Assembly (NCBI GenBank): GCA_040905905.1
Contig: JBBDQN010000051.1
Location: 62,001-126,000 of the forward strand
Length of the DNA: 64,000 nucleotides
Direction: 5' to 3'
Source: JAICND01 sp040905905
GTDB lineage: Bacteria > Actinomycetota > Acidimicrobiia > Spongiisociales > ZC4RG35
The translations under genes were made by a program, and so were the position numbers. Numbering within the stretch: position 1 is the stretch's first letter; every line of letters begins with the position of its first letter. The notes beneath the pieces are model-generated. The model ran no database searches. It saw only the letters and a list, made by a program, of their open reading frames with translations, and was not told the DNA's origin. Below are positions 55,033-64,000 of this stretch, one piece after another.

Positions 55033-56988
55033 TCATCTCCAGTTGATGAGTACCACCGCCAGCGGTTTGGCGACTCCCTTGAGGGTCACCTCCCGACTCT
55101 CGCCGGTGTCGACAGGGCCGGCTTCGGCAACAGTGTCGGCGCTGGCCAGGATTTCGTCCCCACCGGCCAGGGCGCCGACGCGGGCGGCGACATGGACCCC
55201 TACCCCGCTGTAGTCGGCACCGACCTGGTTGGCGTCGGCGGCGTGGAGACCGATGCGGACCGTGGGAACGTATCCGGTGGTGACCCGGTGCTCCCTTAGA
55301 CGCTGCTGGATGCTGACCGCGCAGTCGATGGCCGCTCGGGCCGAGTCGAACGCCACGAAAAACCCGTCGCCGGTCGAGTTGACCACCTCTCCGCCTTTGC
55401 GGACGATCTCGTCGCGGAGAGTCTTGTCATGCATGCGGAGCAAACCGTCCCAGGCGTGGTCACCCATCGCCTCGGCCAGGTTGGTGGAGCCGACGATGTC
55501 GGTGAACATGAAGGTCTTGCGGGCCGTGACCGGTCCCGAACGGACGTCGGCCGCCGCCTGTACCTCGCGGCGCACCGCCTCGGCATCCCGCTCCGCCCCC
55601 AGCTTGGTCAAATCGTTGAGGGCGGTCCCCAGTTCCAGATCGGCCTGGTCGACCTGGTGCAAGGTGCGGAGGCCACGGGCCAACAACCACCGGGAGATGG
55701 CGACCTCGTAGGGGGCGGGGACCCGGCCCCACAGTTCGATAGCCCTGCGCAATCGGGGAATCGCATTGGCCGGCTCGGACTCCGCCAAGAGCACTCGTCC
55801 CCAGGCCAGCTCGCGCTGGGCCTGCATCGCAATGGCGTCGAAAGACTCGACCAGAACGGTAAGTTCCTCGGCTGCCTTGTGAGCGGCGTCCACCTCCCCA
55901 GCGGCGATGGCGATCTCGACGAAGGCCGGGAGCAGGTGCGTGCTCGCCCACGAGTCCGCGGTCTTCTCCTCGAGAGCGGATTTGATCCCGCTGAAGGCAG
56001 GACGGACATTTCGCTGGGCGAGACGGATGAGGGAGAGCACCGGCTGGGGGGAATGGCCGAGGCGGTTGGCCTCCTGCAGGGCCTCTTCGGCGCCTTCGAG
56101 ATCGCCGCGGCGATATCTGAGCTGGGCCAGGGCATAGAAGCCGTCGGACATGGGAGGGGTGGCGTTATAGGCTTCCAGCTCCCGGGTGGCCTTGATCAGC
56201 TCCTCCTCGGCCCGTTCCCAGGCGCCGCTCTGCGCCACCACTTCCGCTCGATGCACCCGGCACACCCCGGGGAATCCGGGGATCGACTGTTTCTGGCACC
56301 ATTGTTCGGTCGCTTCGGTCCATTCACTGGCCCGCTGGTAGTCAGCCAGGTCCCGACAGGTTGAGATCACCTGGCAATAGGTGACACCGGTGACGATCGG
56401 CGACAGTTCGGCGTTGAGCGCCGCCACCGTCGCTTCCTCGATCAGCTCAAAGCCTTCGGTCACCTCCCCGGCCGCGATTCTGATCGACCCCAGAGAAACC
56501 AGGGCCAGCGCTTCGAGATCGGCGTCACCGGACTGGTTGCCGATCCGGACCGCCTTCTCCGCTAGTTGGCGGGCAGCTTCGAGCTCCCCCGCCCACCGAG
56601 CGGACTCGGCGTGGGCCATGGCCAGGTAGCCATGGGCATAACCCTCCGGCTCCCCGTCCAGGAGCCGCTCGCCCCGCCGGCGCCAGGCGGCGGCGATCGA
56701 CGCCCGACCCTTGTACAGATTCTCACGGCATAATTCGATCGCCATGTAGGCGGCCCGCATGCGGTCGCCGGACGCAAGGTGGGCCTTGAACGCCCGCTCC
56801 TTGGTCTCGATGACGAGGTCGCCTAGTCCCGAGAAGAAGGCGGCGTCGGCAACCAGTTCGAGATCGGCGCCAGTCAGTTCCTGGTGGCTGTCGGCATCCT
56901 GGAAGAGAGCGAGGGCCTCCCGCCAGGCATGGCTCGCCACGGCGCGCCGGGCCGTGGCGAGCAAGTCAGTGGTGGCGGTTTCCAGCAT
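55033..56988 (-). CDS. TPR-rich protein with C-terminal class III cyclase domain
   Basis: 651 residues from ATG 56988 with GAGG ahead; the frame also continues to 57027. The first 480 residues are TPR-like (ALFQDADSHQELTGADLELV, YYxL-type pairs such as GFYALAQLRYRRGDLEGAEE). The cyclase (about 490-645) has FMFTDIVGSTNLAEAMG, NSTGDGFFVAF and GVGVHVAARVGALAGG. The active-site Asn position is His here, which may weaken or change catalysis. It probably links protein-protein sensing to cyclic nucleotide signals. Separated from the exonuclease gene by an inverted repeat. Confidence 0.85.
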   Translation of the reverse strand: MLETATTDLLATARRAVASHAWREALALFQDADSHQELTGADLELVADAAFFSGLGDLVIETKERAFKAHLASGDRMRAAYMAIELCRENLYKGRASIAAAWRRRGERLLDGEPEGYAHGYLAMAHAESARWAGELEAARQLAEKAVRIGNQSGDADLEALALVSLGSIRIAAGEVTEGFELIEEATVAALNAELSPIVTGVTYCQVISTCRDLADYQRASEWTEATEQWCQKQSIPGFPGVCRVHRAEVVAQSGAWERAEEELIKATRELEAYNATPPMSDGFYALAQLRYRRGDLEGAEEALQEANRLGHSPQPVLSLIRLAQRNVRPAFSGIKSALEEKTADSWASTHLLPAFVEIAIAAGEVDAAHKAAEELTVLVESFDAIAMQAQRELAWGRVLLAESEPANAIPRLRRAIELWGRVPAPYEVAISRWLLARGLRTLHQVDQADLELGTALNDLTKLGAERDAEAVRREVQAAADVRSGPVTARKTFMFTDIVGSTNLAEAMGDHAWDGLLRMHDKTLRDEIVRKGGEVVNSTGDGFFVAFDSARAAIDCAVSIQQRLREHRVTTGYVPTVRIGLHAADANQVGADYSGVGVHVAARVGALAGGDEILASADTVAEAGPVDTGESREVTLKGVAKPLAVVLINWR

Positions 56989-57033
56989 GTCCTCGTGCGT
57001 GATTCTTACAGATTGCCGCCCCACCACTCCCTA

Positions 57034-57077
57034 CTTGCGTAGAAACGACGCCGATTTCGACGTCGTTTCTACGCAAG
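57034..57077. repeat. Inverted repeat related to the 52.3-kb hairpin
   Basis: CTTGCGTAGAAACGACG at 57034-57050 pairs perfectly with CGTCGTTTCTACGCAAG at 57061-57077 (17-base arms, 10-base loop). The 37 bases from 57009 match 52287-52323 at 29 positions, including CTTGCGTAGAAA. It lies just upstream of the TPR-cyclase start. Confidence 0.75.
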
Positions 57078-57112
57078 AACGGGTTGGGTTCTGCTTGCTG
57101 GCAGCATCGAGG

Positions 57113-58027
57113 TCAGCGAGATCCTCTCGATGAACTAGCCCTGCTTCGCTGGGCTATACGTTCCAACGCCGCCTCCCACCCGGCGTCGATCGACACTCCG
57201 GGTTCGTCGAAGTCGACCACCACCGGGGCGTGGTCGGAAGGGGTGGGCGGTCCTTTGCGAGCCTGGCGGTCGATCTCGGCCCATAACGATCTCTTGGCCA
57301 ACGTCTGGGTGACATAGAGCAGGTCGATCCGCATTCCCATGTTCTTCTGGAACATGCCGGCCCGGTAGTCCCACCAGGAGAAGCGACCCGGCCCCGACTG
57401 ATGGATGCGAAATGCGTCGACCAGACCCCACTCCCGCAGCCGAGCGAGGGCGGCTCGTTCTGGCTCGGAGACGTGAGTGCCGCCGTGGGCTGCGGCCGGA
57501 TCCCAAACGTCCTCGTCGGCCGGGGTGGCGTTGAGATCGCCCCCCACCACCATCGGCTCATCGGGAGAACAGGTCTCGGAGATCCAGCGATGCAACCGCT
57601 CGAACCAGAGGAGCTTGCCTTCGTAGAAAGGTGAGCCCACCACCCGGCCGTTGGGGGCGTAAAGGCTGACGAACCGCACCCCGTCGCAAACAGCACTGAC
57701 CATGCGGGCCTCGTCGAAGGGATTGAAGTCCTCTTCGCCCACGCCACTCCCGGCGGCCGGCCGGCTGTCGCGGACCGGACCGTCGCCAAAATTGGTCAGC
57801 ACTTCGGTGATGCCGACCCGGCTGGCGATGGCTACGCCGTTCCATCGGCCCTCGCCGTGGTGGACCACCTCATATCCGGCCACCCGAAAAGGGAGTTCCG
57901 GCACCTGTTCGTCGGCGAGTTTGGTCTCCTGCATCATCAACACGTCGGGGTCGGCCCGGGCCAGCCACTGCTCGACCGCGGGCATCCGCGCCTTGAGGGA
58001 GTTGACGTTCCATGTTGCAACTCTCAT
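57113..58027 (-). CDS. xth: Exodeoxyribonuclease III (AP endonuclease family)
   Basis: 304 residues. The fold signature is complete: ATWNVNSLKARM, VLMMQETKLAD with the metal Glu, SLYAPNG, GGDLNATPAD and the closing TPSDHAPVVVDF with Asp-His. These enzymes cut at abasic sites and remove 3' blocking groups in base-excision repair. It is about 35 residues longer than E. coli Xth at the C-terminus and in a loop. It overlaps the small membrane protein gene by four bases (ATGA). Confidence 0.92.
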   Translation of the reverse strand: MRVATWNVNSLKARMPAVEQWLARADPDVLMMQETKLADEQVPELPFRVAGYEVVHHGEGRWNGVAIASRVGITEVLTNFGDGPVRDSRPAAGSGVGEEDFNPFDEARMVSAVCDGVRFVSLYAPNGRVVGSPFYEGKLLWFERLHRWISETCSPDEPMVVGGDLNATPADEDVWDPAAAHGGTHVSEPERAALARLREWGLVDAFRIHQSGPGRFSWWDYRAGMFQKNMGMRIDLLYVTQTLAKRSLWAEIDRQARKGPPTPSDHAPVVVDFDEPGVSIDAGWEAALERIAQRSRASSSRGSR

Positions 58028-58227
58028 GCCGCTGGGCGTCGATCCTTCCAGCGAGCAAGGATCAACGTGGCCAGGCCGAGGAGGATCTCGTCGATAAAGG
58101 GGATGAAGTCGGGGACGATCAGGTCGAGGACGAAAAGCCCGCCGGTGATCAACAGCAGAGTGGGAAAGCGGCGCTTCTGGGCCCAGCCGAGTAGACCCCC
58201 AACCGCAGCCCGTCTTGGAGTGGTCAT
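58024..58227 (-). CDS. Small membrane protein (DUF6116-like)
   Basis: 67 residues. RRAAVGGLLGWAQKRRFPTL is followed by two hydrophobic stretches LLLITGGLFVLDLIVPDFI and IDEILLGLATLILARW. This matches the pattern of a small family annotated DUF6116. It overlaps the exonuclease gene by four bases on the same strand and so is co-translated with it. Function unknown. Confidence 0.72.
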   Translation of the reverse strand: MTTPRRAAVGGLLGWAQKRRFPTLLLITGGLFVLDLIVPDFIPFIDEILLGLATLILARWKDRRPAA

Positions 58228-58329
58228 AGACGGAACGGTAGACCTGCTGAGGCTAAATCAGCCCGGGCGAATCGCAGCCATGACCTGGCTGGTCCAATCT
58301 TTACCTCCTCCCGCTTCGCCAGCCCTCCC

Positions 58330-58719
58330 CTAGCGGTTGGCGTCGAACTCCTTGACCAGCGGCTTGGGGGCCTGGATTCGCCAAGCGTCGGTGATGAGCT
58401 CCTCAAGCTCGTCCCGGTCGATCGCCGGAAGTCGGATGAGGATCGCCGGAAAGCCGTTGTAGTGCGGTTCGGTAAAGAACTTGGAGGGGTCGGCAGCAAC
58501 CAACGTGTGTTTCTCTGCCTCGTTGGCGACCCGGACCGCCAAAACGTCCGGTTGCGGCACCCTTGCCTGCTTCGGGTGCAGTCGCTCCAGCCAGACCCAG
58601 GCGAAGCCTTTGCGCTTTTCTTTGTTGAGGACCGCAAAGGCAAAACGATCATCCTCCTCGACGGTTTCGGGAAGGGACAGAGCGATGCGGCGAACGTCGT
58701 TCTGGTCAGTCACTGCCAA
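58330..58719 (-). CDS. MmcQ/YjbR-family DNA-binding-like protein
   Basis: 129 residues. DVRRIALSLPETVEEDDRFA, then FAWVWLERLHPKQAR and VAADPSKFFTEPHYNGFPAI match the MmcQ/YjbR family, a double-wing-like fold. YjbR-type proteins are of uncertain role; some bind DNA. The active sites are not defined. It is divergent from the LLM gene with 20 bases between starts, so the two share a very short promoter region. Confidence 0.85.
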   Translation of the reverse strand: MAVTDQNDVRRIALSLPETVEEDDRFAFAVLNKEKRKGFAWVWLERLHPKQARVPQPDVLAVRVANEAEKHTLVAADPSKFFTEPHYNGFPAILIRLPAIDRDELEELITDAWRIQAPKPLVKEFDANR

Positions 58720-58739
58720 ATCAATCGTATGCTCAGACC

Positions 58740-59564
58740 ATGAGATTTGGACTAGATGTCTCCCAACATCAGCTCACCTGGGACGAGATCCTCAACCGGG
58801 TCCGTTTCGCCGAGGATCACGGCTTTGAAGGAGCCTGGGTCTTCGACCACTTCAGCGCTCTCTACGGCGATCCCGGCGGTCCCTGCCTGGAGGGTTGGAC
58901 GTTGATGGCCGCACTAGCCGCCCACACCAAGCGAATCAGACTTGGCGCCCTGGTCACCGGCGTCACCCACCGCCACCCGTCGGTGCTGACGACCGAGGCC
59001 GTCACCATCGACCACATCAGCGGAGGCAGGGTCGACTTCGGGATCGGGGCAGCATGGAACGAGCCCGAACATCGCTCGCTCGGCATCCCTTACCCGCCGA
59101 CCAAAGAGCGGGTGCAGAGGCTCGAAGAGGCCATCCAGGTTTACCGGCTTCTCACCTCGGGTGAAAAGGTCTCTTTCTCGGGGAAGCACTACACACTGGA
59201 CCAGGCTCAGTACCGCCCCGTCCCCGTCCAGCGGCCCCACCCTCCAATCTGGATCGGCGCCAACGGCCGCCAGTTGACGCTTCCGCTGGTCGGTCGTCAG
59301 GCCGATGCCTGGCATGGCTGGTCCCGCGACTACCAGGCAAAGTGGCAGATAGTCAAGCGGTCGGCAGAAAAGGCCGGACGCGACCCCGAACAAATCGTCC
59401 GAAGTTCGAGCCTCTCGATCTCCGAACCATGGGACCAGGTGCGGGAGGCGTTCGACAAACTGGTGAAAGTCGGCGTCAGCTACTTCATCGTCGGATGGCC
59501 CAGTGAAGGCAAAAGCCGCCTCGATGAGTTTGTCGAGAAGGTGATGCCCGACCTGGGCTCTTAA
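58740..59564 (+). CDS. LLM-class F420-dependent oxidoreductase
   Basis: 274 residues. MRFGLDVSQHQLTWDEILNR, then VFDHFSALYGDPGGPCLEGW and RIRLGALVTGVTHRHPSVLT with HISGGRVDFGIGAAWNEPEH are hallmarks of luciferase-like monooxygenases of the F420 branch (TIGR03560-like). The barrel would bind F420 and oxidise or reduce a small molecule. Full length. Second F420-type protein of the window after the Ddn-like gene. Confidence 0.9.
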   Translation: MRFGLDVSQHQLTWDEILNRVRFAEDHGFEGAWVFDHFSALYGDPGGPCLEGWTLMAALAAHTKRIRLGALVTGVTHRHPSVLTTEAVTIDHISGGRVDFGIGAAWNEPEHRSLGIPYPPTKERVQRLEEAIQVYRLLTSGEKVSFSGKHYTLDQAQYRPVPVQRPHPPIWIGANGRQLTLPLVGRQADAWHGWSRDYQAKWQIVKRSAEKAGRDPEQIVRSSSLSISEPWDQVREAFDKLVKVGVSYFIVGWPSEGKSRLDEFVEKVMPDLGS

Positions 59565-59569
59565 ACCGA

Positions 59570-62500
59570 TCAGGCCACGTAACGGTCGATGATCTCAAGC
59601 ACGCCCCGGAGTTGCTTCTCGTCGGCGCGGCGTCGAGCGTCCATCAACCAACGCTCCCGGTCAGGATGGCCCCGGGGACTAAATTGGGCGGCCGCCATCT
59701 CTGCGAGTAGCGCCCAGCCAGCCTGTTTGTTCGCACCGTACTCATCGACCACCGCCTGGACGACCTCAGGAGAAGGCGGCCCGGGATCCGCTTGCGCCAA
59801 GGCATCCCAGAGTCGAATCCATAGTGGAAGAGCCGTCTGGTAGGGGGCTACCAAGTCTTGGACAATGGGGATTTGGCTCCGATCGTTCAGCAACACCAGC
59901 GACCAGATAACCAGATCCAAACCGTTGGTCATGCCGCTCCATCCCTGCCTGCAAACGTCGAGGGCAGCCTCCAAGGCCTCCGCCAACTCGCCGTCCATGA
60001 TTTTCAACGCAATCTCACCTGACACGCGGTTGAGCACCATTTGCGGGTCTTCTTCAGTGGCGATCATTGCGTTCGATTCTTTGGTGAGGGTCCTGGCCAG
60101 TTCCAGATCACCTTTCATCCAGGCTCCCCAGGCTTTCGTAGCCAGGTACCCGCTAACAAGCTGGTCAGGTGCTCCCTGAACGATGGGGTCGGCCAGGATG
60201 GTCGACGCCGCATCGAAGTCGAGGTCAAAGCCAAACCATCCTGCCAAATTCATCGCCAGAAACATCGCCATGGAGCGGTCACCGGTGCGTTTGGCAATGT
60301 CGAATCCTTCCACGGCTGCCAGAACCGACCCGCGGGGGTCGATCGTTCCAAAGAGGTGGGCGAAGTTGTTCCGACCTCTCATCGACGAGTGGGCGATGTC
60401 GAGTTGATCCGCCAAGGCGATGGCCCCCTCCATCAGGATGCGGGCCTCGACCAGACGGCCCGGATGCCCGATCGCGGTCGCTTTGGTGATGAGGGCATCC
60501 ACCACCGTCGGCATCAGCTGCTGTTTTTCAGCCGCTAGTAAGGCGCGATCGGCGGTAACTGCCGCCTCCTCGTCACGATTGCTCAACATCAGGGCTCTGG
60601 CGAGCAATGCGGCGGCTCGAGCCAATTCCGGATCCGTCGCAAGATCGGCATGTCCGCTCAAGTGAGATTCGAGCAACTCCACAGCCTCGAACGGCATTTG
60701 CTCTTCGACATAAGCGAAACCAAGCATGCGCACCATCCGGTTGACCGCCCCAACGTCACCCGACTGGCGGTGGTGATCGAGCGCCAACCGCCCGTAGCGC
60801 TCCGCCTCCTCGCGCTTGGCCAGCCTGGTGGCGGCCTCGGTCATTCTCTCCCAGAAGGGAACCCTGAGGGCGGGCTCGTCAGCCAGGCTCAGCGCCTGTT
60901 GGCTGATGGTCAGGACCTGGTCGTGGGCCCGGAGGTCGGCGGCGCGATCGGCGGCGGCAGCCATTGACGACAGGGCTTTCTCTCTCAGCTCGCGCTCATC
61001 GTCTCCGGGAGGGGTGGCCTCCAGAGCATCGAGATAGTGGCTGGCTACGACCACCGCCAACTCGGGATCCGCCAGACCCTCGTAGTAGTGGGCAACGTCG
61101 AGATGGCGGCTCCGGCGCGTATCCCGGCTCATCCTTCCCAACGCAATGTCGCGAATCAGCGTTTGGAGAAATTGGAACTGACCCCGCTGGGGCGAACGAG
61201 GATCACGAACAGGCTCGATCAGTTCACGGCGAACGAGACCAGCTATCCGGGCCTCGACTTCGGACCGTTCCGTCTGGTTGATGGTGACGAGGCCGTCCAG
61301 AGTGAACGAGTAGCCAAGGACGGCCGCATCCTGGAGAAGGGCCCGCTCGGCAGGTTCGAGGCGGTCGAGCCTTGCTCCGATGACGGCTTGAAGCGACTCC
61401 GGCACCGCCAGGCGAGTGACATCACCAATCAGCCGATAGCGACCGTCGGCCTCTTCTAAGTCGCCCTGGGCCAGCATCATCCGCAGGAACTCCACCGCAT
61501 ACATCGGGATGCCGGCGGCGCGGTCGACAATCGCGGCGACAGCATCCTCGGGTAGGCCCGGCACGGTCCCGGTCACGACCTCCCGCATGTCCGCATCAGA
61601 TAGGGGACTAAGGCGGAGGCTGATCATGCCCGCATGGCCCGCCCCCCACGTGGGCCGCCGATCGGTGAGATCCGGACGCGCCAACGCCACGATCAAAATT
61701 GGTCGATCGCGCCACCAATCGGTGAGGTCCTCGATGAAATCGAGCAGGCTCGTGTCGGCCCAGTGGACATCCTCGAAGACCAGGACGGTCGTGCCCGCCT
61801 GCGAAACCCCTTCGAAGAACGCACGCACGGCCGCGTCTAGCTCGGAGCGGTCGCCCAATGGCGCAGCCCCAAGCCCCAGCACCGCAGCCAGCCTCGGCTC
61901 CACCCACTCCGCTAGCCCCTGATCGTCAACATATTTGCTGACCGTCTCGCGAAGAGCGGCTCGGGCGACGTCGTCGGCGTCGATCTCTGAGATCTCCGCC
62001 CGGCTCCGGATCATTTCGGCCACCGCCCAGAAGGTGACCCCGTCGCCGTAGGCCGGAGATCGTCCTTCGTGCCAGTAGATGACCTCCACCAGTCCATCGA
62101 TGTACTTGAGAAACTCCCAACCCAAGCGCGATTTTCCGATCCCGCCTTCGCCGATGATCGACACCATCCGCGAGCGCGACTCGCGCGTTACGGAGGCGAG
62201 AAGATCCTTGAGCAAACGGAGCTCCTCGCCCCTGCCCACGAAGGGAGGCTCGAGCTGTTCGGACCGCCCGGCGCCTCCCCGTTCCGCCACCACTCTCAGG
62301 GCCCGCCACGCCGCCACCGGCACGGCCTTCCCTTTGACGGTCTGCGCGCCTATTGGCTCGAAAGCAATCGCCCGGGATGCCGCCTGATAAGTCCCCTCCC
62401 CAACAAGGACGGTGCCGGGAACCGCGGCGGATTGCAGCCGCGACGCGATGTTGACGTTGTCGCCGGCCACCAGGCCCATCTGGTTGCCCCCAGGGCCGAC

Positions 62501-63016
62501 CGAGGCTTCACCGGTGTGGATCCCAACCCGGAGGCCAAGCTCAGGGGCGCCGGCGTCGGCTGCCAGTTTGGCGGCGGCCTCGACCAGTTCGAGGCCCGCC
62601 CGGACGGCTCGCTCGGGGTCATCCTCGTTTGAGGTGCTCGCCCCCCAGACCGCCATCACGGCATCGCCGATGAACTTGTCGACCACACCTCCGAACCGGG
62701 TCACAACCTCGGTGGCGCGCTCGAAATACGACGTGAGGAAGGCGCGGACATCTTCGGGATCTCGCCCTTCTGAATAAGACGTGTAGTTGGCCAGATCGGC
62801 GAAGAGGACGGTTATCAACCGTCGCTCGGAAAGACTGGCGGTAGCCCGGTCCGACCCGGTTCCTGGGGCCAGGGCGGTCCCACACTGGCCGCAAAAACGC
62901 ATCCCAGGCGGGTTAGTGGCGCCACATGCAGCGCATGCGACCTCGAACGCCGAGCCACAACTCCCACAAAACCGATTGGAGATTGGATTAGGAGAACCAC
63001 AAACGGGGCAGTTCAC
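59570..63016 (-). CDS. Zinc-ribbon / class III cyclase / ATPase / TPR regulator
   Basis: 1148 residues. Two zinc ribbons open it (CPVCGSPN to FCGSCGSA and CAACGATN to FCGQCGTAL). The cyclase domain (about 66-240) has VLFADLANYTSYSEGRD, FIGDAVMAVW and GDNVNIASRLQSAA: both metal Asp residues, Asn and Arg. The ATPase (about 255-600) has Walker A IIGEGGIGKSRLGWE and Walker B VLVFEDVHWADTSL. TPR-like helices fill the rest. This is a widespread actinobacterial architecture joining cyclic nucleotide synthesis to an ATP-driven switch. Transcribed alone and convergent with the LLM gene. Confidence 0.9.
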   Translation of the reverse strand: MNCPVCGSPNPISNRFCGSCGSAFEVACAACGATNPPGMRFCGQCGTALAPGTGSDRATASLSERRLITVLFADLANYTSYSEGRDPEDVRAFLTSYFERATEVVTRFGGVVDKFIGDAVMAVWGASTSNEDDPERAVRAGLELVEAAAKLAADAGAPELGLRVGIHTGEASVGPGGNQMGLVAGDNVNIASRLQSAAVPGTVLVGEGTYQAASRAIAFEPIGAQTVKGKAVPVAAWRALRVVAERGGAGRSEQLEPPFVGRGEELRLLKDLLASVTRESRSRMVSIIGEGGIGKSRLGWEFLKYIDGLVEVIYWHEGRSPAYGDGVTFWAVAEMIRSRAEISEIDADDVARAALRETVSKYVDDQGLAEWVEPRLAAVLGLGAAPLGDRSELDAAVRAFFEGVSQAGTTVLVFEDVHWADTSLLDFIEDLTDWWRDRPILIVALARPDLTDRRPTWGAGHAGMISLRLSPLSDADMREVVTGTVPGLPEDAVAAIVDRAAGIPMYAVEFLRMMLAQGDLEEADGRYRLIGDVTRLAVPESLQAVIGARLDRLEPAERALLQDAAVLGYSFTLDGLVTINQTERSEVEARIAGLVRRELIEPVRDPRSPQRGQFQFLQTLIRDIALGRMSRDTRRSRHLDVAHYYEGLADPELAVVVASHYLDALEATPPGDDERELREKALSSMAAAADRAADLRAHDQVLTISQQALSLADEPALRVPFWERMTEAATRLAKREEAERYGRLALDHHRQSGDVGAVNRMVRMLGFAYVEEQMPFEAVELLESHLSGHADLATDPELARAAALLARALMLSNRDEEAAVTADRALLAAEKQQLMPTVVDALITKATAIGHPGRLVEARILMEGAIALADQLDIAHSSMRGRNNFAHLFGTIDPRGSVLAAVEGFDIAKRTGDRSMAMFLAMNLAGWFGFDLDFDAASTILADPIVQGAPDQLVSGYLATKAWGAWMKGDLELARTLTKESNAMIATEEDPQMVLNRVSGEIALKIMDGELAEALEAALDVCRQGWSGMTNGLDLVIWSLVLLNDRSQIPIVQDLVAPYQTALPLWIRLWDALAQADPGPPSPEVVQAVVDEYGANKQAGWALLAEMAAAQFSPRGHPDRERWLMDARRRADEKQLRGVLEIIDRYVA

Positions 63017-63088
63017 ATTGATCAGAGGCTACATCGCGGTGCCAGAGCGAGGCGCGCCAGCTTCGCCGGCGGTGGCATAGTTATCGCA

Positions 63089-64000
63089 ATGACAGTCCAC
63101 CTCGCCACCAAGGGGATCCGAATCGGCACCTGCTCCTGGACTGATCCGACCCTCGTGAAGGGCGGCAGCTTCTATCCCGAGGAGAAGATGACCGCCGCCG
63201 AGAGGCTTGCCTTTTACGCCACCCAATTCTCCATCGTCGAGGTCGATGCCACCTACTACGCCCCTCCGGCCGAGCGCACATCCGGTCTGTGGGTGGAGCG
63301 AACCCCACCCGACTTCATCTTCGACATCAAGGCGTTCCGCCTCCTCACCCAGCACCCGACACCGCCCTCGGCGTTGTGGAAGGAGTTTCGGGAGGAGCTG
63401 CCCGCCGAGTTCGCCGAAAAGCGCAACATCTACATGCGTGATCTGCCCCGGGAGTTGCAGACCGAGGCGGTCAGGTTGTTTCGGGAGGGTTTGATGCCGC
63501 TTCACTCAGCGGGGAAGCTAGGAGTCGTGCTCTTCCAGCTTCCACCGTTCGTGTATCCGACCCGGGGAAGCTTCGGCTACCTGAAATGGGCTGCCGAGCA
63601 CCTCGAGGACTTCCAACTAGCTGTTGAGTTCCGCAACGACCGCTGGCTCGATGAGGACCACCAAGCGGAGACCCTGAGCTTCCTGGAGCGACACAACCTC
63701 GCGTTCGTGTGCGTCGACGAACCCCAAGGATTCAAGAGCTCCGTGCCTCCGGTGGTGGCGGTGACGGGTCCAATCGCCGAGGTGCGATTCCATGGGCGCA
63801 ATGCCGAGAACTGGGAGAAGAAAGGGATCAGCGCCGCCGAGCGATTTCGGTACGAGTACACGTCACAAGAGCTTGAGGAGTGGGTGGCTCGGATCGAGAC
63901 TCTTGCGCGGGAGGCCGACTCCGTGCATGCCCTGATGAACAACTGTTATGCCGACTACGGGATTCGATCCGCCCACCTCCTCGCCGACCTGCTGAACGGG
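63089..64000 (+). CDS. DUF72 family protein (cut by the right edge)
   Basis: 304 codons are visible from ATG 63089 and the frame is open at base 64000. IRIGTCSWTDPTLVKGGSFY, then FSIVEVDATYYAPPAERTSG and RNIYMRDLPRELQTEAV are DUF72 (YecE-like) TIM-barrel segments; HLEDFQLAVEFRNDRWLDED and the NNCYADYG near the end complete the pattern, so only about ten residues are missing. The family's reaction is unknown, though a role in nucleotide or DNA repair has been suggested from gene context. Confidence 0.87.
   Translation, partial: MTVHLATKGIRIGTCSWTDPTLVKGGSFYPEEKMTAAERLAFYATQFSIVEVDATYYAPPAERTSGLWVERTPPDFIFDIKAFRLLTQHPTPPSALWKEFREELPAEFAEKRNIYMRDLPRELQTEAVRLFREGLMPLHSAGKLGVVLFQLPPFVYPTRGSFGYLKWAAEHLEDFQLAVEFRNDRWLDEDHQAETLSFLERHNLAFVCVDEPQGFKSSVPPVVAVTGPIAEVRFHGRNAENWEKKGISAAERFRYEYTSQELEEWVARIETLAREADSVHALMNNCYADYGIRSAHLLADLLNG

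Noticed and set aside
1..64000. CRISPR arrays, rRNA, insertion sequences with intact transposase
   Set aside because: No regularly spaced repeats, no rRNA-like stretch and no DDE or HUH transposase frame found; only integrase scraps are present.

Overview
The window is GC-rich, densely coded bacterial DNA with many GTG and TTG starts and many 1-4 base gene overlaps. Two proteins of F420-using families (a Ddn-like nitroreductase and an LLM-class oxidoreductase), SARP- and LuxR-type regulators, a P450, an HxlR regulator and at least five class III nucleotide cyclases point to an actinobacterium, probably an uncultured Acidimicrobiia-like lineage. That placement is inference. I saw no tRNA, rRNA or CRISPR array.

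Region 1 (0-13 kb) is an accessory island rich in NAD/ADP-ribose proteins and toxin-antitoxin genes. It holds a DprA-like start divergent from a phosphoribosyltransferase, an ADP-ribosylglycohydrolase with a truncated relative facing it, a short NADAR-like protein, a RES/MbcA pair, two helix-turn-helix plus nucleotidyltransferase pairs joined by the same TAGTG overlap, and an AbiEii-type nucleotidyltransferase plus antitoxin behind an 18-bp palindrome. Integrase, PIN and DUF1905 remnants show turnover.

Region 2 (13.7-23.7 kb) is the most unusual part. A 961-residue protein joins a SARP DNA-binding region, a cyclic-nucleotide-binding domain, helical repeats, a SLOG-like domain and a class III cyclase. 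Two bases downstream lies a membrane-anchored TIR/beta-propeller protein. The pair was duplicated in tandem; in the second unit the cyclase has lost most of its middle, while the TIR gene is intact and shares a 772-bp identical block with its sister. A third TIR gene, short and diverged, faces the array. I propose this as an undescribed signalling or defence system: SLOG sensor and cyclase coupled to a TIR NADase candidate at the membrane.

Region 3 (23.8-37 kb) holds two more cyclases (one with a MerR-like N-terminus, one with an NB-ARC-like ATPase and TPRs), a secreted trypsin-like protease, an ArsR/SRPBCC/SRPBCC operon, a P450, a cupredoxin/DUF2330 pair and a glycoamylase-like enzyme.

Region 4 (37-49 kb) carries Phd/VapC, ArsR/YCII-like and RHH/MazF pairs, each preceded by a visible inverted repeat, then a two-component system divergent from a FAS1/DM13/DUF3179 envelope operon, an ExeM-like secreted nuclease and several hydrolase or lipoprotein genes.

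Region 5 (49.5-64 kb) has a large LuxR ATPase regulator whose upstream 26-bp element recurs before the next lipoprotein gene, a PAS/metallo-beta-lactamase pair, a TPR-cyclase, exonuclease III, an LLM oxidoreductase, a zinc-ribbon/cyclase/ATPase regulator and a DUF72 gene cut by the right edge.
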